Shown: piece after piece, positions 51,090 through 60,421 of the stretch
Position numbering within the stretch: the first letter of the stretch is position 1
Layout of the letters: each line of letters starts with the position of its first letter
Source of the DNA: Sphingobium sp. CAP-1
GTDB taxonomy: Bacteria > Pseudomonadota > Alphaproteobacteria > Sphingomonadales > Sphingomonadaceae
DNA length: 64,000 bases
Assembly (NCBI RefSeq): GCF_009720145.1
Contig: NZ_CP046252.1
Span: 1,426,001-1,490,000, forward strand
Direction of reading: 5' to 3'
The notes under the pieces: model-generated
The model's database searches: none
Told to the model about the DNA's origin: nothing
What the model saw: the letters and a program-made list of their open reading frames with translations, nothing else
Program-made: the position numbers and the translations under genes

Positions 51090-51332
51090 TCATCGGGGAG
51101 TGACCGCGGCATGAGCGTCCTCCCTTGCTGGAGAGGGCGCGGGCGCATCGCGGTCGGCCAGCAATTGCCCGCCGGCCGCGTAATTTTCGGTCGGGATCTC
51201 CGAGATCACCACCTGAACGGCAGCCGCCGGCTTCCCCAGCCGCTCTACGAGCGACCGGGTAACGTCAGCAACGATCGCGGCTTTCTGCTCGCGAGTCGCA
51301 CTGCCGGCCAGACGGATGTCGACAAATGGCAT
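51090..51332 (-). CDS. 4-oxalocrotonate tautomerase-family protein
   Basis: An 80-residue protein whose N-terminal methionine would be removed to expose the catalytic Pro-1 (PFVDIRLAGSATREQKAAIVADVTRSLVERLGK, then VQVVISEIPTENYAAGG). The C-terminal tail is longer than the roughly 60-residue family norm. It lies six bases downstream of nusA and before ylxR, an insertion into the usual order; the substrate is unknown and it is unlikely to act in translation. Confidence 0.85.
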   Translation of the reverse strand: MPFVDIRLAGSATREQKAAIVADVTRSLVERLGKPAAAVQVVISEIPTENYAAGGQLLADRDAPAPSPAREDAHAAVTPR

Positions 51333-51338
51333 GGAGAC

Positions 51339-52910
51339 TTACGCTTCCTCTTCGAACCAGTGGGCGCGGGCGGCCATGATGATCTCATTGCCCTGCTCGT
51401 CACTCAGGCCATAGGTCGCCAGGATGCCGCCCTTGTCGTCGCTGTTGCTATCCGACTTGCGGCGGCGCTGATCGACGCGCTTCTTCTGCACCAGTTCGTC
51501 GGTGGCGAGATCGGCGAGGTCGTCCAGCGTCTTGATGCCCGCCTTGCCCAGCGTCACCAGCATCGCTTCGGTCAGATGCGGCATGTCGGCCAGCGCATCC
51601 TCGACGCCCAGATTGGTGCGCTCCTCACGGGCGGCCGCTTCACGGCGCTCCAGCGCTTCGAGCGCACGATTCTGCAACTCGGCAGCCAGTTCCTCGTCAA
51701 AGCCCTCGATCGCGGCCAGTTCGTCCACCTCGACATAGGCGACTTCTTCCAGTTCGCCAAAGCCTTCGGCGACCAGCAATTGCGACAGCGTTTCGTCCAC
51801 GTCCAGTTCGTTCTGGAACATTTCGGAGCGGGCGACGAATTCCTTCTGGCGCTTTTCGGACGCGTCGGCCTCGGTCATGATGTCGATCGCCTTGCCGGTC
51901 AACTGGCTGGCGAGGCGGACATTCTGGCCACGACGGCCAATGGCGAGGCTGAGCTGATCGTCGGGAACGACGACTTCGATCCGCTCTTCTTCTTCATCGA
52001 TGACGACGCGGGCGACCTGTGCGGGCTGCAACGCATTGACGACGAAGGTTGCGGTGTCTTCCGACCAGGGGATGATGTCGATCTTTTCGCCCTGCATTTC
52101 CTGCACGACGGCCTGGACGCGGCTGCCCTTCATGCCGACGCAGGCGCCGACCGGATCGATGCTGCTGTCGCGGCTGATGACGCCGATCTTGGCGCGCGAA
52201 CCCGGATCGCGGGCGGCGGCCATGATGGTGATGACGCCATCATAGATTTCGGGGACTTCCTGCGCGAACAGCTTCTTCATGAATTCGGGGTGCGCGCGGC
52301 TGAGGAAAATCTGCGGCCCGCGATTTTCGCGGCGCACGTTCAGCACGACCGAGCGGATACGGTCGCCGACGCGAACGACTTCGCGCGGAATCTGCTGATC
52401 GCGGCGGATCACGCCTTCGGCGCGGCCCAGATTGACGACGACATGGCCGAACTCGACCGACTTGACGACGCCGGTGATGATCTCGCCCACGCGGTCCTTA
52501 TATTCCTCGAACTGGCGTTCGCGCTCGGCGTCGCGGACCTTCTGGAAGATGACCTGCTTGGCCGACTGGGCATCGATGCGGCCCAGATCGATCGGTGGCA
52601 GCGGATCGACGATGAAGTCGCCGATGACGGCATCCTTCTTCAGCTTGGCGGCCTGCTTGAGGTCGACCTGCTTGAAATAATCCTCGACCACGTCGACCAC
52701 TTCTACGACGCGCCACAGGCGCAGGTCGCCGCTGTCCGGGTCCAGCTTCGCACGAATGTCGTTTTCGGCGCCATAGCGGGCGCGCGCGGCGCGCTGGATC
52801 GCATCTTCCATCGCCTCGATGACGATGGCCTTGTCGATCATCTTTTCGCTGGCCACCGAATTGGCGATGGCGATCAGTTCGGCCCGATTGGCGGAAATGG
52901 CGTTGGCCAT
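51339..52910 (-). CDS. nusA: transcription termination/antitermination factor NusA
   Basis: A 523-residue RNA-polymerase-associated factor. The N-terminal domain binds polymerase, then S1 (RVGEIITGVVKSVEFGHVVVNLGRAEGVI), two KH domains (GACVGMKGSRVQAVVQEM and LAIGRRGQNVRLASQL) and C-terminal acidic repeats are present. It follows rimP by 13 bases in the rimP-nusA-infB operon. Confidence 0.98.
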   Translation of the reverse strand: MANAISANRAELIAIANSVASEKMIDKAIVIEAMEDAIQRAARARYGAENDIRAKLDPDSGDLRLWRVVEVVDVVEDYFKQVDLKQAAKLKKDAVIGDFIVDPLPPIDLGRIDAQSAKQVIFQKVRDAERERQFEEYKDRVGEIITGVVKSVEFGHVVVNLGRAEGVIRRDQQIPREVVRVGDRIRSVVLNVRRENRGPQIFLSRAHPEFMKKLFAQEVPEIYDGVITIMAAARDPGSRAKIGVISRDSSIDPVGACVGMKGSRVQAVVQEMQGEKIDIIPWSEDTATFVVNALQPAQVARVVIDEEEERIEVVVPDDQLSLAIGRRGQNVRLASQLTGKAIDIMTEADASEKRQKEFVARSEMFQNELDVDETLSQLLVAEGFGELEEVAYVEVDELAAIEGFDEELAAELQNRALEALERREAAAREERTNLGVEDALADMPHLTEAMLVTLGKAGIKTLDDLADLATDELVQKKRVDQRRRKSDSNSDDKGGILATYGLSDEQGNEIIMAARAHWFEEEA

Positions 52911-52923
52911 GACTTATGAACCC

Positions 52924-53448
52924 TTATTCTTCGGTTTCAAATTCGTCCGCCCCATCGGAAGAGAGCGGCATGGTAGCAGAAATGAGGCGGTCGGTCAGCA
53001 GCAGCTTGGCTTCGCCGACCAGGCCGAACGGAATGGTGACAGCGCCGGCCTTTGCGTCGGTGAAGAGAATATTCTCTCCTTCCAGGCCGTTCAGGACGCC
53101 GCGAAAGCTCTTGCGCCCCTCGACCAGTTCGGTGGCGGCGATCTTCGCCTCATGCCCGGCCCACTCAAGGAAATCGTGCAGGCGGGTGAGCGGCCGGTCG
53201 ATACCGGGCGAACTGACTTCGAGGCGATAGGCCTCTTCGATCGGGTCAGCTTCGTCCAGCACGTCCGAAAGGCGGCGCGAGATGGTGGCGCAATCCTCGA
53301 TGACCAACTGCTTGGTCGCGGGATTTTCCGCCATGATCTGAAGCGTATATTCGTCGCCTGACCCGAAAAGCTTGATACGCACCAGATCGAAGCCCAAAGC
53401 CTTCACCTCAGGTTCGATCAGCGCGGTCAGTTCGGCGATGTCCGCCAT
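52924..53448 (-). CDS. rimP: ribosome maturation factor RimP
   Basis: A 174-residue protein required for 30S assembly. GFDLVRIKLFGSGDEYTLQIMAE and YRLEVSSPGIDRPLTRLHDFLEWAGHEAKI are diagnostic. The ATG at 53448 has GGAGA before it. It is the first gene of the translation cluster; a small perfect hairpin (CGCAGGC-TGC-GCCTGCG, 53488-53504) lies in its leader. Confidence 0.97.
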   Translation of the reverse strand: MADIAELTALIEPEVKALGFDLVRIKLFGSGDEYTLQIMAENPATKQLVIEDCATISRRLSDVLDEADPIEEAYRLEVSSPGIDRPLTRLHDFLEWAGHEAKIAATELVEGRKSFRGVLNGLEGENILFTDAKAGAVTIPFGLVGEAKLLLTDRLISATMPLSSDGADEFETEE

Positions 53449-53624
53449 GCAGTCTCCAGATACAAAATATGTGCGCCTTCCCCGTGCCGCAGGCTGCGCC
53501 TGCGACCCTGACATGTTTGACGATGTAAGGAAGCAAGCGCGATATAGGCGCGGTGCAGAAAATCTGCAACATGTTTCGTCCCGGATCATTCCAGCCGCAC
53601 GATCCGCCCGCCCCGGAGACACAG

Positions 53625-54758
53625 ATGCGCCCTACCCCGCTCGCCGCCCTGCCCCTGCTGCTGATCGCCTGTTCGGGCGGCGGGGCCAGCAGCCAGACCG
53701 CCGCACCGGCGGATCGGCCATTCAAAACCTCTACCATAGCCGACTTCGATTCGCCCTGGGCCATGACCTTCCTGCCCGATGGCCGCGCGCTGGTGACGGA
53801 GAAGGCGGGCGAGATGATATTGTTCGATCCGAAAAACGGCACCAAGATCCCGGTGGCGGCCATCCCCAAAGTGGACAGTGCCGGGCAAGGCGCGCTGATG
53901 GATGTGGTGCTGTCACCGGCTTTCGCCAGCGACAAGGCCGTCTATTTCAGCTTTGCCGAGGAACGCGACGGATTGAAGGGCGTGGCGCTGGCCAAGGGCG
54001 CGTTCAATCAGGCGAGCGATGGAACGACAAAGCTGGACGGCGTGCGGATCATCTTCCGCGCCACCCCCTATGTGACAGGCAACGGCCATTATTCGGGCCG
54101 CATCGCCTTCTCCCCCGACGGCCAATATCTGTTCTTCACCAATGGCGAGCGGCAGCAATTCGATCCCGCGCAAGACCCGAAGGCGACGCTGGGCAAGGTG
54201 CTGCGGCTGAACCTGGACGGCACGCCGGCCACAGGCAACCCGCTGAGCGCCAAGGGCTTTCATCCCGCCATCTGGTCCTATGGCCATCGCAACCTGCTCG
54301 GCATCGCCTTCGACAAGGACGGGCGGCTGTGGGAACAGGAAATGGGGCCGAAGGGCGGTGACGAGGTCAACCTCATCAAAGCCGGCCTCAATTATGGCTG
54401 GCCCAACGTTTCCAACGGCAGTCATTATGACGGTCGCGACATTCCCGATCACGCGCCGGGCGACGGTTATGAAGCGCCCAAAATCTGGTGGAACCCATCC
54501 ATCTCGCCGGGCGGCCTGCTCTATTATGCGGGCGACCTGTTCCCGGCATGGAAGGGATCATTGTTCATCGGCGGTCTTTCCAGCCAGTCGCTGATCCGGG
54601 TCAAGCTGAACGGCGATCAGGCGGAAAAAGCCGACCAGTGGGACATGGGCGCACGCATCCGCGAGGTCGAACAAGGCCCGGACGGCGCCCTCTGGCTGCT
54701 GGAGGACGGCGGCAGCGGGTCGCAGGGCCGGATGCTGAAGCTGACGCCAACGGGGTGA
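53625..54758 (+). CDS. lipoprotein aldose/sorbosone dehydrogenase (PQQ-type beta-propeller)
   Basis: A 377-residue lipoprotein: the signal peptide ends in LLLIACS, so it is anchored to a membrane on the periplasmic side. The body is a six-bladed glucose/sorbosone dehydrogenase propeller: SPWAMTFLPDGRALVTEKAGE, GHYSGRIAFSPDGQYLFF, SYGHRNLLGIAFDKDGRLWEQEMGPKGGDEVN. It is YliI-like and expected to oxidise aldose sugars with PQQ. The ATG at 53625 has GGAGA; it is divergent from rimP. Confidence 0.92.
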   Translation: MRPTPLAALPLLLIACSGGGASSQTAAPADRPFKTSTIADFDSPWAMTFLPDGRALVTEKAGEMILFDPKNGTKIPVAAIPKVDSAGQGALMDVVLSPAFASDKAVYFSFAEERDGLKGVALAKGAFNQASDGTTKLDGVRIIFRATPYVTGNGHYSGRIAFSPDGQYLFFTNGERQQFDPAQDPKATLGKVLRLNLDGTPATGNPLSAKGFHPAIWSYGHRNLLGIAFDKDGRLWEQEMGPKGGDEVNLIKAGLNYGWPNVSNGSHYDGRDIPDHAPGDGYEAPKIWWNPSISPGGLLYYAGDLFPAWKGSLFIGGLSSQSLIRVKLNGDQAEKADQWDMGARIREVEQGPDGALWLLEDGGSGSQGRMLKLTPTG

Positions 54759-54826
54759 TTCCCTTGCGTCCATTCTTCATGGCTTCTCCATCATCGCTGC
54801 ACATCATCGCGATAATGGCGGCAACC

Positions 54827-55177
54827 ATGAAGAACAGGCCGCTGCATGTCAGAATGGGTTTCGCCCTCAACGGCCTTCGCCATTGCTGGCGCAGCGAAAA
54901 AAGTTTTCGCACGCAATCCGTGGCGGCGGTTGTGCTCTTGGTGGCGTTGATCGCGATACAGCCGGCCGCGATCTGGTGGGCGATATTGTTGCTGACCAGC
55001 GCCACGATTCTTGCGTTCGAAGTATTGAACTCCGCGCTCGAACGCCTGATCGACCATATCCACCCGGCGATTCATCCCGACATCGGCTTGGTCAAGGACA
55101 TGGCGGCCGGCGCCGTCCTGCTGCTGAGCGGAGCGGCACTGATGATTGGGGTTTGCCTGATCGCCGCATCATTGTAA
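54827..55177 (+). CDS. dgkA: diacylglycerol kinase DgkA
   Basis: A 116-residue inner-membrane protein with three helices, phosphorylating diacylglycerol or undecaprenol. MKNRPLHVRMGFALNGLRHCWRSEKSFRTQ and ILAFEVLNSALERLIDHIHP (the conserved ENTAIE-like catalytic segment) match DgkA, with DIGLVKDMAAGAVLL near the end. The start is uncertain between 54815 and 54827; E. coli DgkA has 122 residues. A bidirectional terminator follows. Confidence 0.9.
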   Translation: MKNRPLHVRMGFALNGLRHCWRSEKSFRTQSVAAVVLLVALIAIQPAAIWWAILLLTSATILAFEVLNSALERLIDHIHPAIHPDIGLVKDMAAGAVLLLSGAALMIGVCLIAASL

Positions 55178-55200
55178 CGCAGGGTATCGCAAACGAAAAA

Positions 55201-55219
55201 CGGGGCCATGTCGGCCCCG
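55201..55219. terminator. bidirectional terminator between dgkA and pyrG
   Basis: CGGGGCC-ATGTC-GGCCCCG, flanked by AAAAA on the left and TTTCTTT after on the right; suits both convergent genes. Confidence 0.85.
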
Positions 55220-55225
55220 CTTTCT

Positions 55226-56857
55226 TTATACCAGCCGGCTCTGCCTGACCGCCGCTTCGATGAAGCTGGCGAACAGCGGGTGCGGATCGAAGGGTTTGGA
55301 CTTGAGTTCCGGGTGGAACTGCACGCCCACGAACCAGGGATGGTCGGGCCGCTCGACGATTTCGGGCAGCGTGCCGTCCGGCGACATGCCGGAGAAGATC
55401 AGGCCGCCCTTTTCCAGCGGTTCGCGATAGCCGGCATTGACCTCATAGCGATGGCGGTGCCGTTCGCTGATCTCGGTCGCGCCATAGACGCCCGCGACGA
55501 CGCTGTTGCCGTCAAGCTTCGCGGGATAGGCGCCCAGCCGCATCGTGCCGCCCAAATCGGTGTCGGCGGTGCGCTGTTGCAGGCCTTCCTTGCTCATCCA
55601 TTCGGTGATGAGGCCGACGACCGGCTCGCTCGTTTCGCCGAACTCGGTGGTCGACGCTTCGGCAATGCCCGCCGTGTTCCGCGCGCCTTCGATACAGGCC
55701 ATCTGCATCCCCAGGCAGATGCCGAAGAAGGGCACATCGCGTTCACGCGCGAATTTGACCGAGGCGATCTTGCCCTCCGACCCGCGCACGCCAAAACCGC
55801 CGGGAACGAGGATGCCGTGCATCGGTTCGAGGCTGGCGACCAGATCCTCGCCCTTTTCGAACAGTTCGGCGTCGATCCACTTGATGTTGACCTTCACCCG
55901 ATTGGCAAGGCCGCCATGGTGCAGCGCTTCGTGCAGCGATTTATAGGCGTCGAGCAGGCCGACATATTTGCCGACCACACCGATCGTGACTTCACCCTCC
56001 GGGTTGAGCTGGCGATCCATGATGTCGTCCCAGCGCGCCATGGTGGGCGCGGGCGCATCGCTGATGCCGAAGGCGCGCAGCACTTCCTTGTCCAGACCCT
56101 CGGCATGATATTGCTGGGGCACGGCGTAGATGCTGCTGGCGTCGAGCGCGGGAATGACCGCTTCGGGACGGACGTTGCAGAACAGCGCGATCTTCTTGCG
56201 CTCGCTTTCGGGCAACGGATGTTCGCAGCGGCACAGGAGAATGTCGGGCTGGATACCGAGCGAGGTCAGTTCACGCACGCTATGCTGGGTCGGCTTGGTC
56301 TTTAGTTCGCCGGCCGCCGCGATATAGGGCACCAGCGTCACATGGACGAAGATCGACTGGCCGCGATCCAGATCATTATGCAACTGGCGAATCGCTTCCA
56401 TGAAGGGCAGCGATTCGATGTCGCCCACCGTGCCGCCAATTTCGCACAGCACGAAATCGAGATCGTCGGTATCCGCCAGGGCGAACGCCTTGATCTCGTC
56501 GGTGACGTGCGGGATGACCTGCACCGTCGCACCCAGATAGTCGCCCCGCCGTTCGCGCTGGATGATCGTCTGATAGACGCGGCCCTGCGTCACATTGTCC
56601 GATTGCCGCGCGGAAACCCCGGTGAAACGCTCATAATGGCCAAGGTCGAGGTCGGTTTCCGCCCCGTCATCGGTCACATAAACTTCTCCATGCTGATACG
56701 GACTCATCGTGCCCGGATCGACGTTGAGATAGGGATCGAATTTCCGAATGCGCACACGGAAACCTCGCGCCTGCAACAGAGCTGCAAGCGAAGCGGCCAT
56801 AAGACCCTTGCCAAGCGAGGAGACCACGCCGCCGGTGATGAAAATATACCGCGCCAT
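55226..56857 (-). CDS. pyrG: CTP synthase
   Basis: A 543-residue glutamine-dependent enzyme converting UTP to CTP. The N-terminal synthase domain has YIFITGGVVSSLGKGLMAASL; the C-terminal class I glutaminase domain has the catalytic cysteine in PFFGICLGMQMA and the histidine/glutamate pair near GVQFHPELKSKP. It lies 84 bases downstream of secG on the same strand. Confidence 0.99.
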   Translation of the reverse strand: MARYIFITGGVVSSLGKGLMAASLAALLQARGFRVRIRKFDPYLNVDPGTMSPYQHGEVYVTDDGAETDLDLGHYERFTGVSARQSDNVTQGRVYQTIIQRERRGDYLGATVQVIPHVTDEIKAFALADTDDLDFVLCEIGGTVGDIESLPFMEAIRQLHNDLDRGQSIFVHVTLVPYIAAAGELKTKPTQHSVRELTSLGIQPDILLCRCEHPLPESERKKIALFCNVRPEAVIPALDASSIYAVPQQYHAEGLDKEVLRAFGISDAPAPTMARWDDIMDRQLNPEGEVTIGVVGKYVGLLDAYKSLHEALHHGGLANRVKVNIKWIDAELFEKGEDLVASLEPMHGILVPGGFGVRGSEGKIASVKFARERDVPFFGICLGMQMACIEGARNTAGIAEASTTEFGETSEPVVGLITEWMSKEGLQQRTADTDLGGTMRLGAYPAKLDGNSVVAGVYGATEISERHRHRYEVNAGYREPLEKGGLIFSGMSPDGTLPEIVERPDHPWFVGVQFHPELKSKPFDPHPLFASFIEAAVRQSRLV

Positions 56858-56894
56858 GGGAGAGGAGGCTTAGCCTTTCGGAACAACAAAGGGC

Positions 56895-56918
56895 AAGCGC
56901 GCGAATCCACGCGCGCTT
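56895..56918. repeat. inverted repeat between secG and pyrG
   Basis: Perfect arms AAGCGCGCG and CGCGCGCTT with a six-base loop. It resembles a terminator stem but the adjacent homopolymer is A on the plus strand before a minus-strand gene end, so its role is unclear. Confidence 0.5.
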
Positions 56919-56948
56919 AAAAAAAGATCAAAAAGATCGATGAAGGGG

Positions 56949-57323
56949 TTAGTTGGCGAGCGGAGCCGCGCCATTGGAGGCCGGTGCCGAGGCCGCATTG
57001 CCGGCCGCGCCGGCCAGCGGATCGGCATTCGGCGTCGCCGGGGCGCCCTGCGTCGCCGGCGCCTGCTTCACCAGCGACGTGTCGATGGTGCTGGGGGCAT
57101 GGCGCACCGACGCGATCACCGCCATGACGATCGACAGCAATACAAAGATGCTGGCGAGGATCGTGGTCGACCGGGTCAGGAAATCCGCCGCGCCGCGCGC
57201 CGACATGAAGCCCGACGGGCTGCCGCCCACGCCCAGACCGCCGCCTTCCGACTTCTGCATCAGGATGACGGTGACCAGCAGGGCGGCGACGATCGCCTGC
57301 ACGACGAGAAGGAAGGTAAACAT
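56949..57323 (-). CDS. secG: preprotein translocase subunit SecG
   Basis: A 124-residue inner-membrane protein of the SecYEG channel. The first helix (LLVVQAIVAALLVTVILMQ), the cytoplasmic loop KSEGGGLGVGGSPSGFMSARGAADFLTR and the second helix are typical. A C-terminal alanine/proline-rich tail of about 45 residues extends it. The start at 57323 opens with MFTFLLVVQAIV. It lies between tpiA and pyrG, a common order. Confidence 0.95.
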   Translation of the reverse strand: MFTFLLVVQAIVAALLVTVILMQKSEGGGLGVGGSPSGFMSARGAADFLTRSTTILASIFVLLSIVMAVIASVRHAPSTIDTSLVKQAPATQGAPATPNADPLAGAAGNAASAPASNGAAPLAN

Positions 57324-57416
57324 TGTGGCGTTTTCTGTCCGGTGAAGGAGGGCGTTGGCGCGCACATAGCGATGTAGGGACGCGGGGGCAACCTGTCTGC
57401 CCCGAACTACACAGCA

Positions 57417-57483
57417 TCCGTTCGCTTCAAGCCCTTCGAGCGCCTGTCATAAGCAGGCAGCCGAAGGGCTCGAAACGAACGGA
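57417..57483. repeat. palindromic repeat family B, copy between tpiA and secG
   Basis: TCCGTTCG and CGAACGGA ends with inner AGCCCTTCGAG and CCGAAGGGCT arms and a core AAGCAGGC-like hairpin; 67 bases, same ends as 14002-14078. Confidence 0.75.
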
Positions 57484-57500
57484 GACTTGTGCTTATCCCG

Positions 57501-58262
57501 TCAGGCCGCGGCCGCCATGCGCTGGTCCGCCGCCTCGATGATCGGGGCGAACTTCTTCGCGCTGAGGCTCGCGCCGCCGACCAGCCCGCCATCGACATCG
57601 GCGATGGACAGGAGGTCCGCCGCATTGTCGCCGTTCATCGATCCGCCATAGAGGATTCGTACCTTGTCCGCTTCGGCTCCGATCCGGCTGGCAAGCGCAG
57701 CGCGCAACGCAGCGTGCATGGAGGCGACTGCCTCCATCGTCGGGATGCGGCCGGTGCCGATCGCCCAGATGGGTTCATAGGCGACCGCCAGCCAGTCGGC
57801 CGCCGCACCTTCGGGCAGGGAAGCCAGCAACTGGTCGGCGACGACCTGTTCGGCCCGGCCGGCATCGCGAACGGCCAGCGTTTCGCCGACGCACAGGATG
57901 ACGTTGATCCCCGCTTCATGCGCGGCGGCGGACTTGGCGGCGATGTCGGCATTGGTTTCGCCGCGCGCCTCACGCCGTTCGCTATGGCCGGTGATGACCC
58001 AGGTGGCGCCGGCTTCCGCCAGCATCTCCGCCGACAGCGATCCGGTATAGGCGCCGCTCATGTCCATATGGCAATTTTGTGCGCCGATGAACGCCGCCCC
58101 GCGCCGTTCCGACCCCGCCATGATGAGGGTGGCGGGCAGACACAGACCCACCTCCACCGCCGGATGCGCCGCCGCCACGCGGCCGATCGCCTCCACTTCG
58201 CCCAGATGCTCGCGCATCCCGTTCATTTTCCAATTGCCGACAACCAGCTTGCGCCTGCCCAT
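57501..58262 (-). CDS. tpiA: triosephosphate isomerase
   Basis: A 253-residue glycolytic enzyme interconverting dihydroxyacetone phosphate and glyceraldehyde 3-phosphate. RRKLVVGNWKMNG carries the catalytic lysine, VITGHSERRE the histidine, VAYEPIWAIGTG the glutamate and LYGGSMNGDNA the phosphate loop. The ATG at 58262 with AAGGGA upstream is preferred to a TTG one codon earlier. It is divergent from the ppiD-like gene across about 200 bases with no other feature seen. Confidence 0.98.
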   Translation of the reverse strand: MGRRKLVVGNWKMNGMREHLGEVEAIGRVAAAHPAVEVGLCLPATLIMAGSERRGAAFIGAQNCHMDMSGAYTGSLSAEMLAEAGATWVITGHSERREARGETNADIAAKSAAAHEAGINVILCVGETLAVRDAGRAEQVVADQLLASLPEGAAADWLAVAYEPIWAIGTGRIPTMEAVASMHAALRAALASRIGAEADKVRILYGGSMNGDNAADLLSIADVDGGLVGGASLSAKKFAPIIEAADQRMAAAA

Positions 58263-58464
58263 CAATCCATTCCCTTGTGATTATTGCTGCACGTAGCCCC
58301 CTGCCCTTTTCGCCGCCGGGCCATTGCCCTGGCGTCTCCCCGAAAGAGCCGGATGCTGCGAAAGCCGATGAACGGCGCTCGCGCATTTGTCCAGTGCAAG
58401 CCTTGCCGCCGCGTGCATCCGCGCCTAAAGCGGGCCGCCATAACGCCCGCAGTTCGGACATATC

Positions 58465-60420
58465 ATGCTCTCTGTCTTTCGCCGCCTCATCCATTCCAAA
58501 TATGGCGCGCTGTTCGCCATCCTGTTCGTCGGCATCCTTGGCGGCGCCTTCGTCATGGGCGACATCAGCAGCGGCAAATATGGCGGCGGATCTATTTTGG
58601 GCGGCGGCGGCACGGCCGCCAAGGCCAGCGGTGAGACGCTGAGCCAGGCCGAATTGCAGCAGCAGGTGCAGCGCGCGTTCGAAAACGCCCGGCGGTCCAA
58701 TCCCGCCTTGCAGATGAACGAGTTGATCGCCCAGGGCGGCGTCGATCAGGTCTATGATGGCCTCGTCGCCCAACTCACGCTCAAGGCCTTTGCCGGCCAG
58801 CAGGGCGTGCATATCAGCAAGCGGCTGATCGATGCGCAGATCGCGCAGATTCCGGCCTTCCAGGACGCCACCGGCAAGTTCAGCCAGGATGTTTTCCGCC
58901 AGTTCCTGGCGCAGCAGCGCATCACCGAACAGCAGTTGCGCGACGATTTCGTCGCCACGATACTCCAGCGTCAGTTGCTGGCGCCGGTCGGCCTCGGCGT
59001 GAAGCTGTCGGACAGCCAGGTGCTGCCCTATGCCTCGCTGCTGCTGGAAGCGCGGCAGGGCACGGTCGCGGCGATTCCCGCCATCGCCTTTCTGGACGAA
59101 AAGGCGCCGACCGACGCGCAGCTTGCCGATTTCTACAAGCAGAACAGCGGGCGCTTCACCATCCCCGAACAGCGCCGCATCCGCTACGCCGTGATCGACG
59201 CCAGCCGCTTTGCGCAGGCGTCGCAGCCGAGCGACGCGGAAATCGGCAACTATTATAACCAGAACAAGGCGGCCTATGCCGCGAAGCAGAGCCGCAGCGT
59301 CGAGCAACTGGTGCTGCCGACGCAGGCGGGCGCCAAGGCGATCGCCGATCAGGTGAAGGCCGGCAAAAGCCTGACCGAAGCGGCCAAAGGCGCGGGTCTG
59401 GAAGTGTCCGCCCTGACCGACCAGAGCCGCGATGCGCTGGCCGCTTCGGCGACCAAGGCCGTGGCCGACGCCGCATGGGCGGCGAAGCAGGGCGAACTGG
59501 TCGGGCCGGTACGCGGATCGCTGGGCTGGCTGCTGCTGCGCGTGACTGCCGTCAAGGACACCCCCGCCCGTCCGCTGGCGACGGTGCGCGAGGAGATCGT
59601 CACGACGCTGCGCGCCCAGAAGGAAAAGCAGTTGCTGACCGACTTCACCGGCAAGGTAGAGGATGCGATCGCCAATGGCGGCACGTTCGAGGAAGTCGCC
59701 AAGGATAACGGCCTGACGCTGGAAACCAGCCCGGCACTGCTCGCCACCGGCAAGCAGGTGAAGGATCAGGCCTATGTCGCTCCGGCCGACATTCAGCCGA
59801 TGATCGCGCCGATCTTTGCGATGAGCGCCGATGATGACGCGCAACTGATCCCGATCGCGGCGGACAAGCGCTATGCGCTGGCCGCGCCGGGCGAGATCAT
59901 CGCCGCCGCGCCGCCGCCGCTGGCCGAGGTCAAGCCGCTGGTGCTGGCGCAATATAAGCTGAACGCCGGCAATGCGAAGGCGAAGGTGCTGGCCGCACAG
60001 ATCCAGGCGAAGGTCGCCAAGGGCATGAAACTGGCCGACGCGATCGCGCAGGCCGGGGTCAAGCTGCCCGCGCCGCAGGTGCTGGGCGGCCGCCGCGCCG
60101 ACATCCTGCGCGGCCAGCAGCGTCCACCGGCCGAGGTCGCCATCCTCTTCTCGATGGCGCCCAATACGGTCAAGACGCTGCCCATCGGCCAGGATCGCGG
60201 CTATTTCGTGGTCCAGCTCAACGCAATCAAGCGCGGTGACGCCAAGGGTCAACCCGAACTGGTCAATCAGGTCCGCACCCAGCTCGCCGATGTCATTGGC
60301 CAGGAATATGGCCAGCAGTTCGAGCGCGCGGTCGAAAAGGAACTGAACGTGACCCGCAACGCCAATGCCGTGGCACAGGTGCGCAAGGCGCTGACTGACA
60401 GCAATAGCGGCGGCCAGTAA
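58465..60420 (+). CDS. PpiD-like periplasmic peptidyl-prolyl isomerase/chaperone
   Basis: A 651-residue SurA/PpiD-type chaperone with one N-terminal anchor (GALFAILFVGILGGAFVMG), a SurA_N-like region (about residues 60-180), and parvulin-like PPIase segments (IRYAVIDASRFAQASQPSDAEIGNYYNQNK; second half with a repeat of the PPIase fold). It probably assists folding of secreted proteins at the inner membrane. It is one base upstream of trpE, so the two may be cotranscribed. Confidence 0.9.
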   Translation: MLSVFRRLIHSKYGALFAILFVGILGGAFVMGDISSGKYGGGSILGGGGTAAKASGETLSQAELQQQVQRAFENARRSNPALQMNELIAQGGVDQVYDGLVAQLTLKAFAGQQGVHISKRLIDAQIAQIPAFQDATGKFSQDVFRQFLAQQRITEQQLRDDFVATILQRQLLAPVGLGVKLSDSQVLPYASLLLEARQGTVAAIPAIAFLDEKAPTDAQLADFYKQNSGRFTIPEQRRIRYAVIDASRFAQASQPSDAEIGNYYNQNKAAYAAKQSRSVEQLVLPTQAGAKAIADQVKAGKSLTEAAKGAGLEVSALTDQSRDALAASATKAVADAAWAAKQGELVGPVRGSLGWLLLRVTAVKDTPARPLATVREEIVTTLRAQKEKQLLTDFTGKVEDAIANGGTFEEVAKDNGLTLETSPALLATGKQVKDQAYVAPADIQPMIAPIFAMSADDDAQLIPIAADKRYALAAPGEIIAAAPPPLAEVKPLVLAQYKLNAGNAKAKVLAAQIQAKVAKGMKLADAIAQAGVKLPAPQVLGGRRADILRGQQRPPAEVAILFSMAPNTVKTLPIGQDRGYFVVQLNAIKRGDAKGQPELVNQVRTQLADVIGQEYGQQFERAVEKELNVTRNANAVAQVRKALTDSNSGGQ

Positions 60421-60421
60421 G

